From BMS3ABIN04 sp965554225 (GTDB taxonomy: Bacteria > Bacteroidota > Ignavibacteria > Ignavibacteriales > Melioribacteraceae), in contig CBEVZC010000173.1 of assembly GCA_965554225.1 (NCBI GenBank), forward strand, positions 1 to 5,671: 5,671 nt of DNA, written 5' to 3'. The position numbers and the translations under genes are program-made. Each line of letters begins with the position of its first letter. Position 1 is the first letter of the stretch. Below are positions 5,337 through 5,671 of the stretch, in pieces. The notes under the pieces are model-generated. The model was given only the letters and a program-made list of their open reading frames with translations. It made no database searches and had not been told where the DNA came from.

Positions 5337-5671
5337 TTAACAATTGGGTACAACAGCTGATATTATCGAGTTAAACCGATTAAAATCCCCGGCATTCCAA
5401 CTTTCAATCGGTACGTGCTGCTTTTCGTAAATAAGTTCCTTTATAAGCTTTCAACTCTTCATCCTTTTTAACTTTCTTTCATACTTTATTTCATCAGATA
5501 TATTATCAAATTTTTTAACGTAACCCAACTTCCAAGGAATACCAGCTTTTATTAACTTGGACTGACCGGAATTATGTTCGGGAAAACGTCTTTAGATATT
5601 GTTGGTTTGTCCAATGTAATATTTATCGAGGGTAGTACTGTAAGTATATCAGTACAAAATTTTATTGTCGG
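5337..5671 (-). pseudogene. Decayed GIY-YIG endonuclease (partial at window edge)
   Basis: One - strand frame keeps the outline of a small GIY-YIG nuclease: YTYSTTLDKYYIGQTNN, RRFPEHNSGQSKLIKAG, IPWKLGYVKKFDN, ISDEIKYERKLKRMKS and KLIKELIYEKQ. This matches the family pattern of a Tyr-rich first strand, YIG (codons at 5610-5621), an R-x-x-x-HN helix and a KYER-LK helix. Three stops interrupt it: TGA at 5649-5651, TAA at 5592-5594 and TGA at 5451-5453. The last falls where relatives commonly have Arg, consistent with CGA or AGA to TGA. No frameshift was detected. The frame ends at TAA 5337-5339 after a tail (HVPIESWNAG...) unlike the domain core. The N-terminus lies beyond the window. Family likely; loss of function near certain under the standard code. 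Confidence 0.75.

Noticed and set aside
5349..5420. Possible decayed tRNA at the 3' end of the GIY-YIG relic
   Set aside because: Some GIY-YIG genes end near tRNAs and words such as AGTTGG and GGTTTAACTCG hint at one, but no acceptor, D, anticodon and T stems can be folded together.

Overview
The window looks like a low-GC chromosomal segment from the Bacteroidota/Chlorobiota/Ignavibacteriota (FCB) group. The evidence is the overall A+T richness, a second-type DnaE polymerase with the IESPGMR / IRPGV / YQEDVIKIAHHIAG signatures I associate with that group, an OmpA-C outer-membrane protein, and TAnnTTTG-like promoter boxes. The genus cannot be determined from the sequence.

Region 1 (1-980) is a REP/RAYT element. 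A gene fragment ends at 54, and its stop codon lies inside a 29-base palindrome. Seven bases after that palindrome starts a REP-associated tyrosine transposase (RAYT, HUH/Y1 type). A close copy of the palindrome lies inside the transposase gene, a second, diverged copy with two compensated arm changes lies upstream of it in the same gene, and another copy plus an extra half-site lies downstream. The variable linker between the two catalytic motifs of the transposase therefore seems to be built partly from the repeat the enzyme is expected to act on.

Region 2 (about 1020-2790) holds a 565-codon reading frame for the C-terminal half of a DnaE-type polymerase: fingers, HhH and OB domains. The PHP domain and most of the palm are absent. 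The same 13-base sequence, within a near-palindrome resembling GAAC-N4-GTTT SOS boxes, occurs just before and just after the gene.

Region 3 (2800-4500) has an OmpA-family outer-membrane/peptidoglycan-binding protein on the + strand. It converges, with a 14-base gap, on a yajQ gene on the - strand. Both look intact.

Region 4 (4486-5671) is mostly non-coding and A+T-rich. It contains one small gene with a very strong ribosome binding site, encoding a 61-residue charged protein with three tandem 8-residue repeats. After it come a 17-bp hairpin and, on the - strand, the decayed remains of a GIY-YIG endonuclease with three in-frame stops, running off the window edge.

No rRNA, tRNA, CRISPR array or recognisable defence operon was seen. 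The genes do not form one pathway. The window reads as two housekeeping/envelope genes next to mobile and decaying DNA.
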